DNA of 64,000 bases, taken from positions 62,001-126,000 of the forward strand of contig JAGTJL010000004.1 of the NCBI GenBank assembly GCA_020746875.1, given 5' to 3'. Position numbers and translations under genes: made by a program. The notes beneath the pieces were generated by a model. It was not told the origin of the DNA. It saw only the letters and a list, made by a program, of their open reading frames with translations, and did not search any database. Below, in pieces: positions 11,201 to 21,600 of the stretch. Positions within the stretch are counted from its first letter, which is position 1. Each line of letters opens with the position of its first letter. Source of the stretch: Rhexocercosporidium sp. MPI-PUGE-AT-0058. Taxonomy: Eukaryota > Ascomycota > Leotiomycetes > Helotiales.

Positions 11201-13215
11201 TCGATATAATCAGAGAGTAAGTCATTCTGCGTTGTATTTGGAATGCCTAGTTTAGAGCTAACGATTTCAAGTATTGCTATCCCGGCTTGCTCCCGTCTCA
11301 TCGGCGATCTCTTCTATCTCGATCTTCAGGGTCCACAAAACCCTCAAGGCACACTTACGACCAAGGAGTTGTACAAGCATCTTTTGAATGTCCGAGTGTG
11401 GGGATTCAACAACAATGACCCCGGTCTTGCATTCATAAGAAGGATTTTAGCTCAAGAGGGCGCCGCCATCATGACAAAGACAACAAAGGCCAGTGTCAAA
11501 GAAGCAATCACCAGTGGCATGTACACGACTGCAAAGAATATAATTGGGGGACGTCGAAACTGTATCAAATTGGGCTCACTCCGATGGTATGGTCAGCATG
11601 TCGTCCGTCAACTATCCGCCAATGGCATTTCATGTGAGGAGATTGCCAAGATAATGTGGTTGACAGGAGTTGCAGGAGTAGGCGTCCCAGTCAGTTTGGT
11701 AAGAGATCACCGCCGATGGACCGAAATACAACTAATAAAGATGTCATAGTTCTCTGAGGTTCTTCAATACTTCTTACGGGCGGATAATGCAGAGCTGTGG
11801 GACAAGATCCAAGACCTGGTCACTTCCAGTAGTCCCACCACAGACACAGTTCTCAAGCAATATGTGCTCGAAGCGCAACGAATGGTCAGCACACAACGGA
11901 ACTTGAGGGTCTGCGAGTCTGCAATTACCATCGATGGCCAAAAGTTCAACAAGGGCGACACTGTTATCTGTCTCCTGGTCAGTCTATTTCCATAACATTT
12001 GATCTATGTCTAATCTTTCAAAGGGCCCCGCGTGTAAAGATGCAAATGCTGTTCCCGACCCCAATATCTTCAAGCTTGGTCGTCCATCCAGCGCATACAT
12101 GCACTTTGGATATGGAGTGCATGAGTGTTTCGGTCGAGAAATTGCCCTCACATATTGTGTTGCCATGGTCAAGGTCGTTGCCTCGCTTAAGAATCTGCGG
12201 CCAGCGCCTGGGGAGATGGGGATCCTGAAAGCAGTAACGATTGGAACCGAACGATGCTATCTGGATGACACTTGGTCCAACTTGACATTTGATCCTACAA
12301 GTAAGGCTTCTCCCTTCGATTCTTCGACGATTCTGTACTAATTCTTTAATGATAGCTTGGAAACTGCATTATGAAGGAGTTGGCAAAGGTACATGGAGAC
12401 CTAAAACTGTAGGGCCAACAAAAACAGAAGAACCGACTAGAGTCGAAGCTCCCAAGCCACACATAGTAAGTCCCATTGCTGTCTCTCCAGAAGGAGATGG
12501 TCAGTGGCATTGGGTCCCATCTGCCAAGAGTGGCTCGGGGAGCAGCTCCCCGCAGGGGCATCCGCCACTTCCTCCACCGACAAATATTACACCAGGACCA
12601 CAACCACATAGTCAACCCCAAACCGCACCATACACCACAGGCACATCTACAACTCAGCCTTCACTGCCAAAACCACAGCCAGAACAGGTAAACGGGACTA
12701 GCCAACTCATCTATCCGCAAGCACCATCGGCAAGCACTTCTCATCCTCCCCCCAAAGATCTCTCCGGCCTTGACGACATCTTTTCTTGTGAAGTCGATTG
12801 GTTCTACGTGGCCACTTCATATCGTGACCCAGCTGCCTGCATGCCAGAAGAGATCCGACCACCTCCGATGCCTGCCTCATCCAGCCAGTCGTCGCTTAGT
12901 CAATCTTGGCAGACGATACAGATATCTGTTCCTGGTGATCTCGCTCACATCGATGATGTGCTCCAAGTTGACTGCACATGGTATTGGGGTTCAGAGTCTG
13001 GTCGAGATGCTGATATACAGATGCCGATCGATTATAAACCTCCGCCTATGCCTGGTTCCCTAGTTGCTACGGCCACCAATACCAATGAGACTTCGGCGCC
13101 TGCTGAGCCTCCACAATCTTCGAGAGAGAGGAGGCGATCAAACCGCAGCGGAAGTCTCAGTGAGGCGTGGCAGGATTCGCAAGTTAGTGGGCTGAAAAGA
13201 AAAGATATGAAGTGA
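8246..13215 (+). CDS. Psi-producing oxygenase / linoleate diol synthase-like fusion (haem peroxidase-dioxygenase plus P450), extended at both ends
   Basis: Bifunctional fatty-acid oxygenase: family members dioxygenate oleate or linoleate in an animal-peroxidase-like domain and rearrange the hydroperoxide in a P450 domain to make oxylipin signals. Ten exons: 8246-8905, 8953-9117, 9187-9295, 9353-9442, 9492-9834, 9885-11216, 11272-11698, 11750-11977, 12024-12300, 12356-13215; phases agree and give about 1496 residues, against about 1080-1165 for known members. Key residues are kept: distal haem His341 in IIVHDIF, Tyr517 and proximal His520 in LLYRFHS, and the P450 Cys1153 in FGYGVHECFG. DLKHVGIRGG and SSYLDLAPLYGSS are also typical. 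Unusual parts: an N-terminal region with two or three hydrophobic segments (about residues 6-23, 49-61, 105-127), and a 280-residue Pro-rich tail with a duplicated 60-residue module. The intron at 11978-12023 uses a weak GTCAGT donor. Confidence 0.9.
12757..13176 (+). repeat. Tandem duplicated module in the PPO C-terminal tail
   Basis: Within the last exon of the oxygenase, residues 1345-1404 and 1405 onward align without gaps for 40 residues. Both begin DL, then have DD at position 6-7, W at 15, RD at 23-24, MP at 29-30 and PPPMP at 35-39; both later have SLS-x-x-WQ, after a longer Ser/Thr-rich insert in the second copy. About 14 of the first 40 residues are identical by eye. Confidence 0.8.
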
Positions 13216-13397
13216 CAATTATGGATGGGGGATGTGTTTATGTTATTGACAAGTACTTTCTGGGTAGGGTGTAAAATGGTGATCTGCGTTGTGCTTTTAT
13301 ATTTTTCGGGGGTATCAAATATCTGAAATGGAATCCAAACACTGGAATTGAAATCACCAGCGCACGTTGTCGTTGTGGTTGTGAGTGTGATCAAAGA

Positions 13398-14719
13398 TCA
13401 CCCTAACATCTCCGTCCATGCCGGCTTCACGGTCCCTTGAGGGTCATATCTGATGCTGTAATATAAAATCGTAATTCCAAAATTCAGAACTGCAAATGTG
13501 ACGAGGAGTGCCTGATTCCAGGAGCCGAAGGCCCTAGGAGACACCAGAGGCGCAGTCGTAGGAGGGTGAAATGCGCGAGAGGTAAGGTAGTGGACGAAAA
13601 TGAGGCATGGAATCCCAAAGAAGAGAGTAAGAATCAGCCCTTGAACAACAACATTGGCAGCATGCAGCCTGAAATCCGCATAAAACGTGACCGAGCACAT
13701 CCATATCGCCATACCCACAAGTATGGATAGTATAATGCCGACGTGACACAACCACACACGGGTAGTAAACCACATTGACCACAAGATGATTGGGATCCCA
13801 CGACTTCACGCTCGTGTTGCAGGTCTTCCAAGACGCGAAATAGTCTAAAGAATGCCCAGCCGAGCGGTAGGATCAAAGTCCAAAGAGGGGAGAAGATCAA
13901 AAGAGCACCGATTGCTGATGCCCCGATGATTGGAGATCGGATTAGGTAACCCCAGAATCCGACAGGGTTTGGGTGTTGCTGAAGGATGTAGAGGTCGAGA
14001 TGTACCAGCCGGTAGGCTGCCCAGCAAAAGAAAATCATATGTACTGCTAAAGTAATGATATGCAACGCGATTCGCAGGTTGAGAATGGCTGACCGACGGA
14101 GAAGGTACCTTCCAATGATGGGTTCTCGTCTCTTACTAGGCTGCAAAAGAATATCTAGAAGGGCAACTGACACGTATGAGAGGAGATATGCCGCTGCCCA
14201 CAGCTTGGCCCATAATATTCTGTATCTCCTTAGCACGATTCATACATCAGAAAGTGTCACCAACCCCTCAAAGCCAAATATCTTCACCGCTTGGGTTGAT
14301 GTGCCAACAAACAAGATCAGTATCACCCACGGATGGCCTCGACCAACAGTACTCGAGGCCTCGAAACTTGCCTCCCCTTCAATGGCAAAGTTTCCAACAT
14401 TAGGGAGTTGATCCGTTGAACTACTAAGTGGAAGTCCTTGCAAACGTTGCTTCGTCATAAAATGATGACCTGCTACGAAAATGACTTCAATCAAATCCGC
14501 AATACAAACGAATGGCGAACTACGCATGGCGAAGAGAATACTGCTGTGCGGGAAAACCGCATCAAAGTAAGATCGTTGGGTCATAGCATTGAGAGCCAGT
14601 GCGGCCAGACCGAAAAAAACGCTTTGCCATGATACCATGTTCTCTAGCGGGGTCGCGGTCGCACCGTCAGCGGGTAAAGTAGGATTGGTTCTCGGATCTG
14701 AGATAGATTGTGTTGACAT
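13398..14719 (-). CDS. Polytopic membrane protein of unknown function, apparent one-base frameshift
   Basis: Integral membrane protein with about seven hydrophobic helices. Start at 14719 (MSTQSISDPRTNPTLPADG). Exon 1 is 14719-14246; a short intron (GTATGA...CCAAG, about 42 bases) leads to exon 2 from 14203 (LWAAAYLLSYVSVALLDILL). Exon 2 runs in one frame to about 13797 (FRVLEDLQHEREVVG) and then must change frame to continue as IPIILWSMWFTTRVWLCHVG and on to the stop at 13398. No intron of normal size fits the change; a single missing G in the run at 13796-13799 would restore the frame. Either the gene is broken or the assembly has a homopolymer error. The family is not one I recognise. It converges on the PPO gene. 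Confidence 0.6.
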
Positions 14720-16283
14720 GCTCCACGACAGGAGCACAGCTGGTGCTAGGTTGATCTGGTTGACTTTGATGAAAAATCGAAAGAGGGGAATGATTGAGCG
14801 TGGGAAGTTCAAGTACTGGTGGGGCTGAAGAGAGGCGCAGAGGTGGAGAGGTGCAGTGTGTGTGTGTGACCAGGGGCTGTAAGCAATGCTGTTTTGGTCC
14901 TGCAAGGCTGCATAGAATCTCCAAAGATCCCAAGAATAGAGTAGCAATTTGTTTTAACTCATTACTGATTAAATTTCAAATCAACCCTGTCAACTTTTGT
15001 TGGACTGTCCTTTAGCTAAGCAGTTCAAGGGAACGTTGGTACATGAGGATCACGTGATTAAAGTCGCTTCTCTTCTCTTTACCCTTTCTGTTAAGAAAAA
15101 CGTATGAATGCCTTCCGTTGCAAAATAAATATTTTCGTACAGGCTAAATTTGAATACAGGGCTTTTCAAACTCTGATGCAGGCTCCTGAAAGCCATAAGA
15201 GCCATGCATCTATAAATCCGATTTTGTGAAGCATCGGTTGTTAGTCCAAAGTCAACATGACAACAAGACGTCATTTTGAAAAAGTTCTGTCCAATTTAGA
15301 GCCCCAAAAGACATACGATCTTTCTCGACAACAGCATCAAAACTCTCTGAAGTACCTAAAGACTGCCAATAAGAGGAGGGCCGAGGATTCAGGGGTTTGT
15401 GTCATGCCAATCTTTTCGTCAGTTACGGCTGTACTTATAGTTCTACAAACGCTAAGTTTATTCACTGCCTCATCAGTGGTCTTATGTGATATGCCATATA
15501 TGATCAAAGAAAGCTCTAAACTTTTCGACTTGATAACATGCCTCCAAAGATCTTTGCCACTGGCACAGGAAGTCTCCCATGCATGCTTGCTTGTGAAAGC
15601 ATCTCCACGTTCTCAAGGCCCAGGACAAGACTACTTCTTCAGATCTTCTCAAATTCGTCCTACGATTGCAGAAATTATGCCTGACTTGCTAGAACGCAGA
15701 CGGGATGTGTTGGGGGTGATAGTCTCCACGCTCTCCCTAAAACTTATCCGTAGTGGGTGCAGTATATCACGTGATTATCACGCTCTTTATCTCGGGGAGC
15801 CTCTCTATCTGCCGCATACCCCAGAGTCACAGTCATATATGGAGATATCGACGATAGTGACGCAATCGAAGAAGAGGCTTCCAAGTAGACATGGTTTTAC
15901 ACTTCGCAAGTTCCGATCATGTAGGTCCTATTGTAACAGACACGTGACAATTACTAGTAGCACATATATGTACGGTGTTAAGCGTATTCAGCTTGCGCTA
16001 AATATTATAATCTTTTAGTCCAGTTAACGTAGTTAGTGAGAGCTTAACCTCAGCTGCATTATAGCTGCTTCAGCAATCAAGCGAGGGATGGAGAAGGGAG
16101 TCGGAGGGCACTGGATTTATACTAGCGGGAGCGATATCCTGCCGAATCCTAAGATAATCGGCGATAAAAAATATGATGGAGAGATTAAAGTATGATGATT
16201 GGGACAACTTTGGGGAGCTTTGGCGTTTCCTGGTACACTCTAATAGTGCACCCTTCACTTCAGGTGCATTGAGCTGACAATGG
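14720..16283. other. AT-rich intergenic stretch with one doubtful frame
   Basis: A plus-strand frame at 15257-16018 (253 codons, starting MTTRRHFEKV) is long for chance, has one hydrophobic segment near residues 50-75 and no known motif. Its content looks eroded and I would not call it a gene without transcript support. The stretch becomes richer in A and T toward the transposon. Confidence 0.35.
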
Positions 16284-16697
16284 GCTACAGATGCACATTC
16301 CTATCGTCCCTGCGACAAAGTAATTCTATCTACCTCTTCCGAAAAGGTCAAAACAGCAATCATCTGCCCACCCACGATTTGGGGCAAAGGCCGTGGCTCG
16401 AGGTCCACTCGCTCGCATCAGATTTACGAGATTGCCCGTCTGACTCTCGAGAAAGACTCGCGTATCCAGCTCCTTGCTTCCAGCTATCCCAAGACATTCT
16501 GGCCAAATATTCATATTCATGATATGGCAAAATTGTACCTCGAAGTCAGAGGCTCGGCTCTGGCGGAGCTACAAGCAAAGAAAGGGAAGGCAACGTGGAA
16601 CAAAGAGGGCTATTATTTTGCAGAGAATGGTGTACATTATTGGCAGGATATCGCAGATTGGATTGCTGACGAAGCTGTCTGTACGGGGAAGAATTAA
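16284..16697 (+). pseudogene. 3' fragment of an NAD-dependent epimerase/dehydratase gene
   Basis: A 138-codon frame, closed upstream by a TGA just before 16284, matches the C-terminal half of fungal extended SDR/epimerase proteins: VKTAIICPPTIWGKGRG, NIHIHDMAKLYLE and EGYYFAENG are family landmarks, followed by WIADEA and a normal stop at 16695-16697. The N-terminal NAD-binding half (GxxGxxG) is missing, and no exon for it is visible upstream, so this is a truncated copy. It sits at the edge of the AT-rich, transposon-bearing patch. A related intact gene lies at 47416-48656, but the two belong to different subfamilies by eye, so this is not a recent copy of that gene. Confidence 0.75.
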
Positions 16698-17032
16698 GTG
16701 GCCTATTTTAACGAGGGGCGAAAATATCACAATTACTACTACATACCACTAATAAAAGATAGACCAAAAAATACAAGGAAATATAATAGCTTATTTTGAA
16801 GAAGTCACAAAGACAAATTATTATTTAAATAATTGTAAGTTCTAAAATTATATAATTAACACTCTGCTTTCAGCGTTCCGCACGTGCCAGAATCAATCAC
16901 TTAATTCTTCCCTGTACAGGCTGTCAAGCAAGGGTTCATGAAGAGTCAGGCTGCAGAGGTGGAAGTAATTGAGATGAATATTCTGTTGGCGGCCACCGGC
17001 CCTGGGCCTTTGAATATGAGGGCGACTTGTAA
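16698..17032. other. AT-rich spacer, nothing seen
   Basis: Between the epimerase fragment and the left end of the transposon. Very rich in A and T, with no credible reading frame. The last three bases (TAA, 17030-17032) match those after the right end of the element. Confidence 0.5.
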
Positions 17033-17059
17033 CGAACCTGGATTCACGGGTCTATGCGC
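17033..17059 (+). repeat. Left terminal inverted repeat of the Tc1/mariner element
   Basis: Starts CGAACCTGGATTCACGGG and ends TCTATGCGC. The reverse complement of the right repeat is the same except G for A in TCTRTGCGC. Weaker similarity (CAGGG) continues a few bases inward. Confidence 0.85.
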
Positions 17060-17263
17060 CACAGGGTACACGACAACTAAGTAGCAACATCAATTGCATG
17101 CAGAATATAATATTTAATTAAGAGTAGCCCACCCGTAGCTTTTCATAAGTACATTAACCCAATGTTCTTGCTTTAAAATTAACTAATTGATCCATTCCTG
17201 CGGTATAGCTACCCACTCTTCCGTAACAGCCTGCCTCATCTCTTCAGCGGTAGTCGGTTGATA

Positions 17264-18255
17264 TTAACGCCTATATAAAGATTGCTTTATCCACCGCCAG
17301 CACTTCTCTATTAGATTCATATCAAGAGAAGTAGAAAGGTGAGGCATAAGGATAATTCCGTGTTTCGTGCGGTACCGTACATAATAGTTTATTATTGTTT
17401 TATAGCCGTGAGCTGCATTTCCGTCTTCCATAAATAAAAGCTCCGCAGAAGGTCGCAAAAAGTATGTAATCGCTGCAAAGGCTTCAATAATACCTTGAAT
17501 ATGCGGTTCCAAAAGTTAGTGAAGATAATCGGTTTGCAAAAAAGCTCCTTTCTTGCCATAGCCATCGAGGAAATAGAGCTTCGATTTGTACCCGTAACCA
17601 ATAGCTCCCCATACGTTAACAGGTATTATATAACCTCTGTATAATTGATGCTATACGCAGGTATCACAAAACCTTTTAAAGTAGCCTTTATTCGTGTTTC
17701 TTATAACTTTTTGCTTAATTGTTTTGCCTCTAACTAGAAATGTAACCTCGTCGGATTATAACACCTTTAGCCACTCAATCGTCCAGAATATATAAGCAAT
17801 AGCCTAAAGGTATCGTGCTTTAACTTAATTAATAGTCAAATACGGCTTTTGACAAGCTACACATCTATAATAACCTCGTTAATACATACGACGTTAAAGT
17901 ATTTATACCGAGCAAGCAAGTCCGCATTCCTCCCTTAATTGCCACCAATTCATTATTCGGGTTTCTTATCTTTATGACACAAATTTAATAACTTCATCTA
18001 CTTCTTGATCTAACAGCAAAAAAGCCGGTCTAATTCGCTTTAGGCGAGCTCTTTCGGGGGCTGAATATCTAAGGATTTTGCGTATCGTACTCTCGCCGAG
18101 GGGTTAGCCCGTAAAGTCCTTATATCGCTGCTACAGCACGCAAACCGGGACTTTTCCGAACCAGTGAAGTTAGCGCATAGCCTCCTTATATTTTATCGCG
18201 ATTTCGTAGCCTTTCTCATAATTCCAGTCGTCGAGAAGGGGGTTTATTAGAGCCA
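17264..18255 (-). pseudogene. Decayed Tc1/mariner transposase (DDE_3-type)
   Basis: Reading leftward from a start at about 18255 (MALINPLLDDWNYEKGYEI) the frame is quickly hit by stops, then helix-turn-helix-like pieces (GESTIRKILRYSAPERARLK) and, near the end, the catalytic region: LLFMEDGNAAHGYK holds the second Asp of the DDE/D triad and LDMNLIEKCWRWIKQSLYRR the last acidic-residue motif (usual form SPDLNPIE). The final stop is at 17264. Many TAA/TAG stops and shifts along the length mark it as inactive. Confidence 0.8.
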
Positions 18256-18312
18256 TAATTAGAAAGAGGCACTTTTGTAAAGCGAAAATTTAAAGTAGGA
18301 AGAAGCCCTGAA

Positions 18313-18339
18313 GCGCACAGACCCGTGAATCCAGGTTCG
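18313..18339 (-). repeat. Right terminal inverted repeat of the Tc1/mariner element
   Basis: Reads GCGCACAGACCCGTGAATCC then AGGTTCG on the plus strand; it is the inverted partner of 17033-17059 with one mismatch. Confidence 0.85.
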
Positions 18340-18342
18340 TAA

Positions 18343-19166
18343 GGCGTACAGGGCTGAGAAGCTGTTTAGCTGGAAGTCAACACAGGGATATTTGAGAGAT
18401 GAGGTCTCCGACATCGTTAGGAGTGAGACGAGAAAGGGCGGGGTTCCAGAAGGGCGGCGCTTAAGCGAATTGTTGACTTGCCAGTAGTTTCGGGCACTAC
18501 TCAACCGAGTACCTTCCCTTCCGATATAAGATCCAATGCATATTTTTTTTGGTTCTCTCGCACATCCTACCCAACTAATTGAGCCCCGCGCAGAGCCATT
18601 CATTTATTTGTCGAACGCGGAAAGTGCATTTCGCATGTGTTGAGGGCGATGGGGACATCACGTGGACAAAAACCTCGGCATAAAATTGATAGGAATAACA
18701 TGGAAGGTGCATACCCGAATACCGAACTATCATAGCGGACTCGGTGTTTGTGAAGAGGCCGTTCGTGTCAGGCAGCCGATGCCTTAGATCGTTGCAATTG
18801 ACGTCCTCTACCTGTATCTTAAAGCCGTACTCCATCTTCCATAAATTCGCACATGCAAAGCTGAGTAATCAGTGTGATCCAGCTTGGCTGGTCGTGCAGC
18901 CTCGGTTCAGATTGTCCCCCGCATTTTCTCTCTCCAAAGCCGGGGTTATCAAAACCCGTTCCTGACTCCATGCGGAGAAGCAGCACCTCTCTAGCTTGAC
19001 TTCTGCAAACTTGTGGAATACTTTATATCAACATCCCTCCTTTTGTACTTCTATATTGAGAATTTAATTATTGTCCCCCATTTCACAAGACGCAGCTGAA
19101 CACCTGTGATCCACTCCGGCTTTCATAGACTCCCCCTTGTTACGCCCCTTTATCAGAACCGTCAAA
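18343..19166. other. Spacer between transposon and thiolase; possible orphan exon
   Basis: Two minus-strand frames (18575-18835, starting MEYGFKIQVEDVNCNDLRHR, and 18343-18603) could be 5' exons of a gene cut by the transposon, with a possible donor GTATGC near 18714, but no matching 3' part appears left of the element. I see no domain. The right end holds the promoter and leader of the thiolase gene. Confidence 0.3.
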
Positions 19167-20595
19167 ATGGTCATCAAGCGTAACGAACCATGCTACGTCC
19201 TCGGCGTGGGCATGACGAAATTCATTAAGCCTCGTGGAAAGGTTGATTACACAGAGCTCGGCTTTGAAGCTGGCATCAAGGCCCTGTTGGATGCCCAGAT
19301 CAACTACGACGATGTGGACCAAGGAGTTGCATGCTACTGTTACGGGGATTCCACCTGCGGACAACGAGTTTTCTACCAGTTCGGCATGACCCAAATTCCA
19401 ATCTATAATGTCAATAACAATTGTTCGACTGGTTCAACTGGAATTCACCTTGCTCGGAATGTCATCAGTCACGGAGGTGCGGATTGCATCATGGTAGTTG
19501 GATTCGAGAAGATGAACCCAGGCAGTCTGCAGAGCTTCTGGAATGATCGCAGCAACCCTACTGGCACATCAGGCGAGATGATGAAGGAGACTCGAGGCAT
19601 CACGAATGCTCCAGGTGCTGCACAAATGTTTGGCAATGCTGGTCGGGAATACATGGAGAAGTTTGTTTCCCCTCATATAATATCGGATACCTACTAACTG
19701 ATGGACTCGCAGATACGGAGCCAAGAACGAAGACTTCGCTGAAATCGCACGCGTAAACCACGAACACTCCCAACGAAACCCATATTCTCAATTCCAAGAT
19801 GTTTACACACATGAACAAATCATGAAATCACCCATGATCCACGAACCCCTCACAAAGCTTCAATGCTGCCCTACCTCAGATGGTGGTGCTGCTGCAATTC
19901 TGGTTTCACAGGACTTTCTTGACCAACGCCCACATTTGAAGGAACAAGCCGTTTTGATTGCCGGGCAATGTCTTGCAACAGATGCGCCAAGTTTGTTCAG
20001 CAGATCGGCCATCGATCTTATGGGTTTTGATATGACGAAACACGCTGTCAAAGTTGCTATGGAGGAGGCCAAAGTCACCCCAGATGATGTCAAAGTTTGC
20101 GAGCTTCATGACTGTTTCTCCGCAAACGAGATGATTGTCATTGATGCGCTCGGCCTGTCACCACCCGGCAAAGCCCACGAGCTGGTCCGTAGCGGTGGGA
20201 TCACATATGGTGGCAAGGTTGTTATCAATCCCTCTGGCGGATTGATATCCAAGGGCCACCCCCTCGGTGCTTCAGGTATCGCCCAGTGTGCTGAATTAGT
20301 GTGGCACTTGCGTGGATGGGCTAATAACAGACTGGTTGACGATACCAGAGTTGCTTTGCAACATAATCTTGGCCTCGGCGGTGCTGTTGTGGTCACGGTA
20401 TACAAGCGTGCTGATGGCAAGACTAATACGAAGGTTGACTCGGCTGAGGTTGGCAGGAGGAATAAGTTGGGATACAACCCTGCAGTTGAGGCAAAGGGAT
20501 TCACAGAGAAGCAAGCCACGAGTGTGAGGAGTAAAACCAAGAGCAGTGCTTGGGCTTTGCAAGATGTAGAGAAGAAGGTGGAGGCTAGATTTTAG
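19167..20595 (+). CDS. Thiolase of the sterol carrier protein X (SCPx) type, acetyl-CoA C-acyltransferase-like
   Basis: Thiolase-fold enzyme of about 458 residues in two exons (19167-19660, 19713-20595; donor GTTTGT, branch TACTAAC, acceptor CGCAG), joined to give MEKYGAKNEDFAEIA. SCPx-type thiolases cleave 3-ketoacyl-CoA, including branched-chain ones, usually in peroxisomes. The start at 19167 sits in a strong context (TCAAAATGG). The nucleophile is Cys86 in NNNCSTGSTGIHLA; HDCFSANE supplies the conserved His-Asp-Cys-Phe, and GGLISKGHPLGASG is the C-terminal catalytic signature. No SCP2 sterol-binding domain follows. The protein ends ARF, which is close to but not a standard peroxisomal PTS1 (SKL, ARL, ARM). 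Function is confident at family level, the exact substrate is not. Confidence 0.9.
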
Positions 20596-21600
20596 ATAAC
20601 TTGTTCGTTTATAGCTGTCTGTACAAATTACATATCTTTGTTAACTTATAGTTAGTACTGCCGTTTAACGTCAAAATACTGCCTTTGGATATTTCCATTC
20701 TCAGCGGTCTTGGCGCCGACTTAAGTTCCTTTTTTACGGCTGCTTAAAAACAGTTTTGAACTGGGATTATAATGGGTCGTTATTTGGGATGCTTTCCCTA
20801 GTGACTGAGACTTTGACTTGATTCTTATCCTTTGTTTATTTCTGGAATTTTTGCTCTAACTTGGGAATCTCTAACAACATGTTTAACACATCTGAACAAC
20901 CCAACTAAACATCAAGGAGTCTTCCGCCCAGGGCTTGTAAGATAAAAACCGAGCACCTCAATCCATGTAATAGCGTTTTGCCTGATTACAGGCGTCTTTG
21001 CGAGCAATTCCCCGTCTAGACAGCGACACTTTTGAGTCTGACAGCCACGCCCGTCTGATTTTGTTTTGATGCTAAGTTGAACCTTTGCTACGAACTTAAT
21101 CCGCCCACATGATTCGCTGTTTTTCCTTTGAGTTCCATGGTTTGAAGTTCCACAGGATGCACATTCGCGTCCACAAAACACCCGAATCGTTAACACCACG
21201 ACAGCAATACTTTCGAACAACTGAACCTCAGATTGAAAAGTTCAACTCGAACTTCCTATAAGTTTCTGCCAAAATGCCAAGGCTATCATAGCGCCTAACT
21301 GGCGCCATCATCCCACATTGACCCTTTTCAAAAATATACTTTTCCCACCACACAATCTAACCATCCCTCCTGCAGCACCACAACTCGCGCTATCCAACAC
21401 GACTTCTGTTTCCGCGCTCTACAAAGCTCAATTACCATTCCCTCATAGCTCTGATACCTTCAATTGCTCTTTGGTGCGCTCCTTTTGCTTGGTAAAGCGC
21501 ATCACGGTCGGACCAAAATCGAAACAAGCCTCTGCAGCTCTCGTATCGGCTTCACAACAACACCAGATCCAACCCCTCCGCAAGCTCATACTCTGCCAAT
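20596..21600. other. Intergenic, no supported gene
   Basis: Only short frames without domains or splice logic. The T-rich start is probably the thiolase 3' region; the C-rich part from about 21300 is probably the promoter and leader of the next gene. Confidence 0.5.

Larger units (their letters stand above)
17033..18339 (-). mobile_element. Tc1/mariner-type DNA transposon, 1307 bases, degenerate
   Basis: The element is bounded by inverted repeats of at least 27 bases, 17033-17059 and 18313-18339, which differ at one position (CGAACCTGGATTCACGGGTC is the shared outer part). The bases TAA flank both sides (17030-17032 and 18340-18342), so the target duplication may be TAA, or TA plus a chance A. 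Size and transposase type fit the Tc1/mariner group (about 1.3 kb). The interior is AT-rich with many TA dinucleotides and stop codons, the pattern expected of repeat-induced point mutation. The element cannot make its own transposase. Confidence 0.85.

Noticed and set aside
15257..16018. 253-codon plus-strand frame
   Set aside because: Long, but lies in eroded AT-rich sequence, has no domain, no close splice logic and no good start context.
18343..18835. Possible 5' exons of a gene cut by the transposon
   Set aside because: No matching 3' part on the other side of the element, so insertion into a gene cannot be shown.
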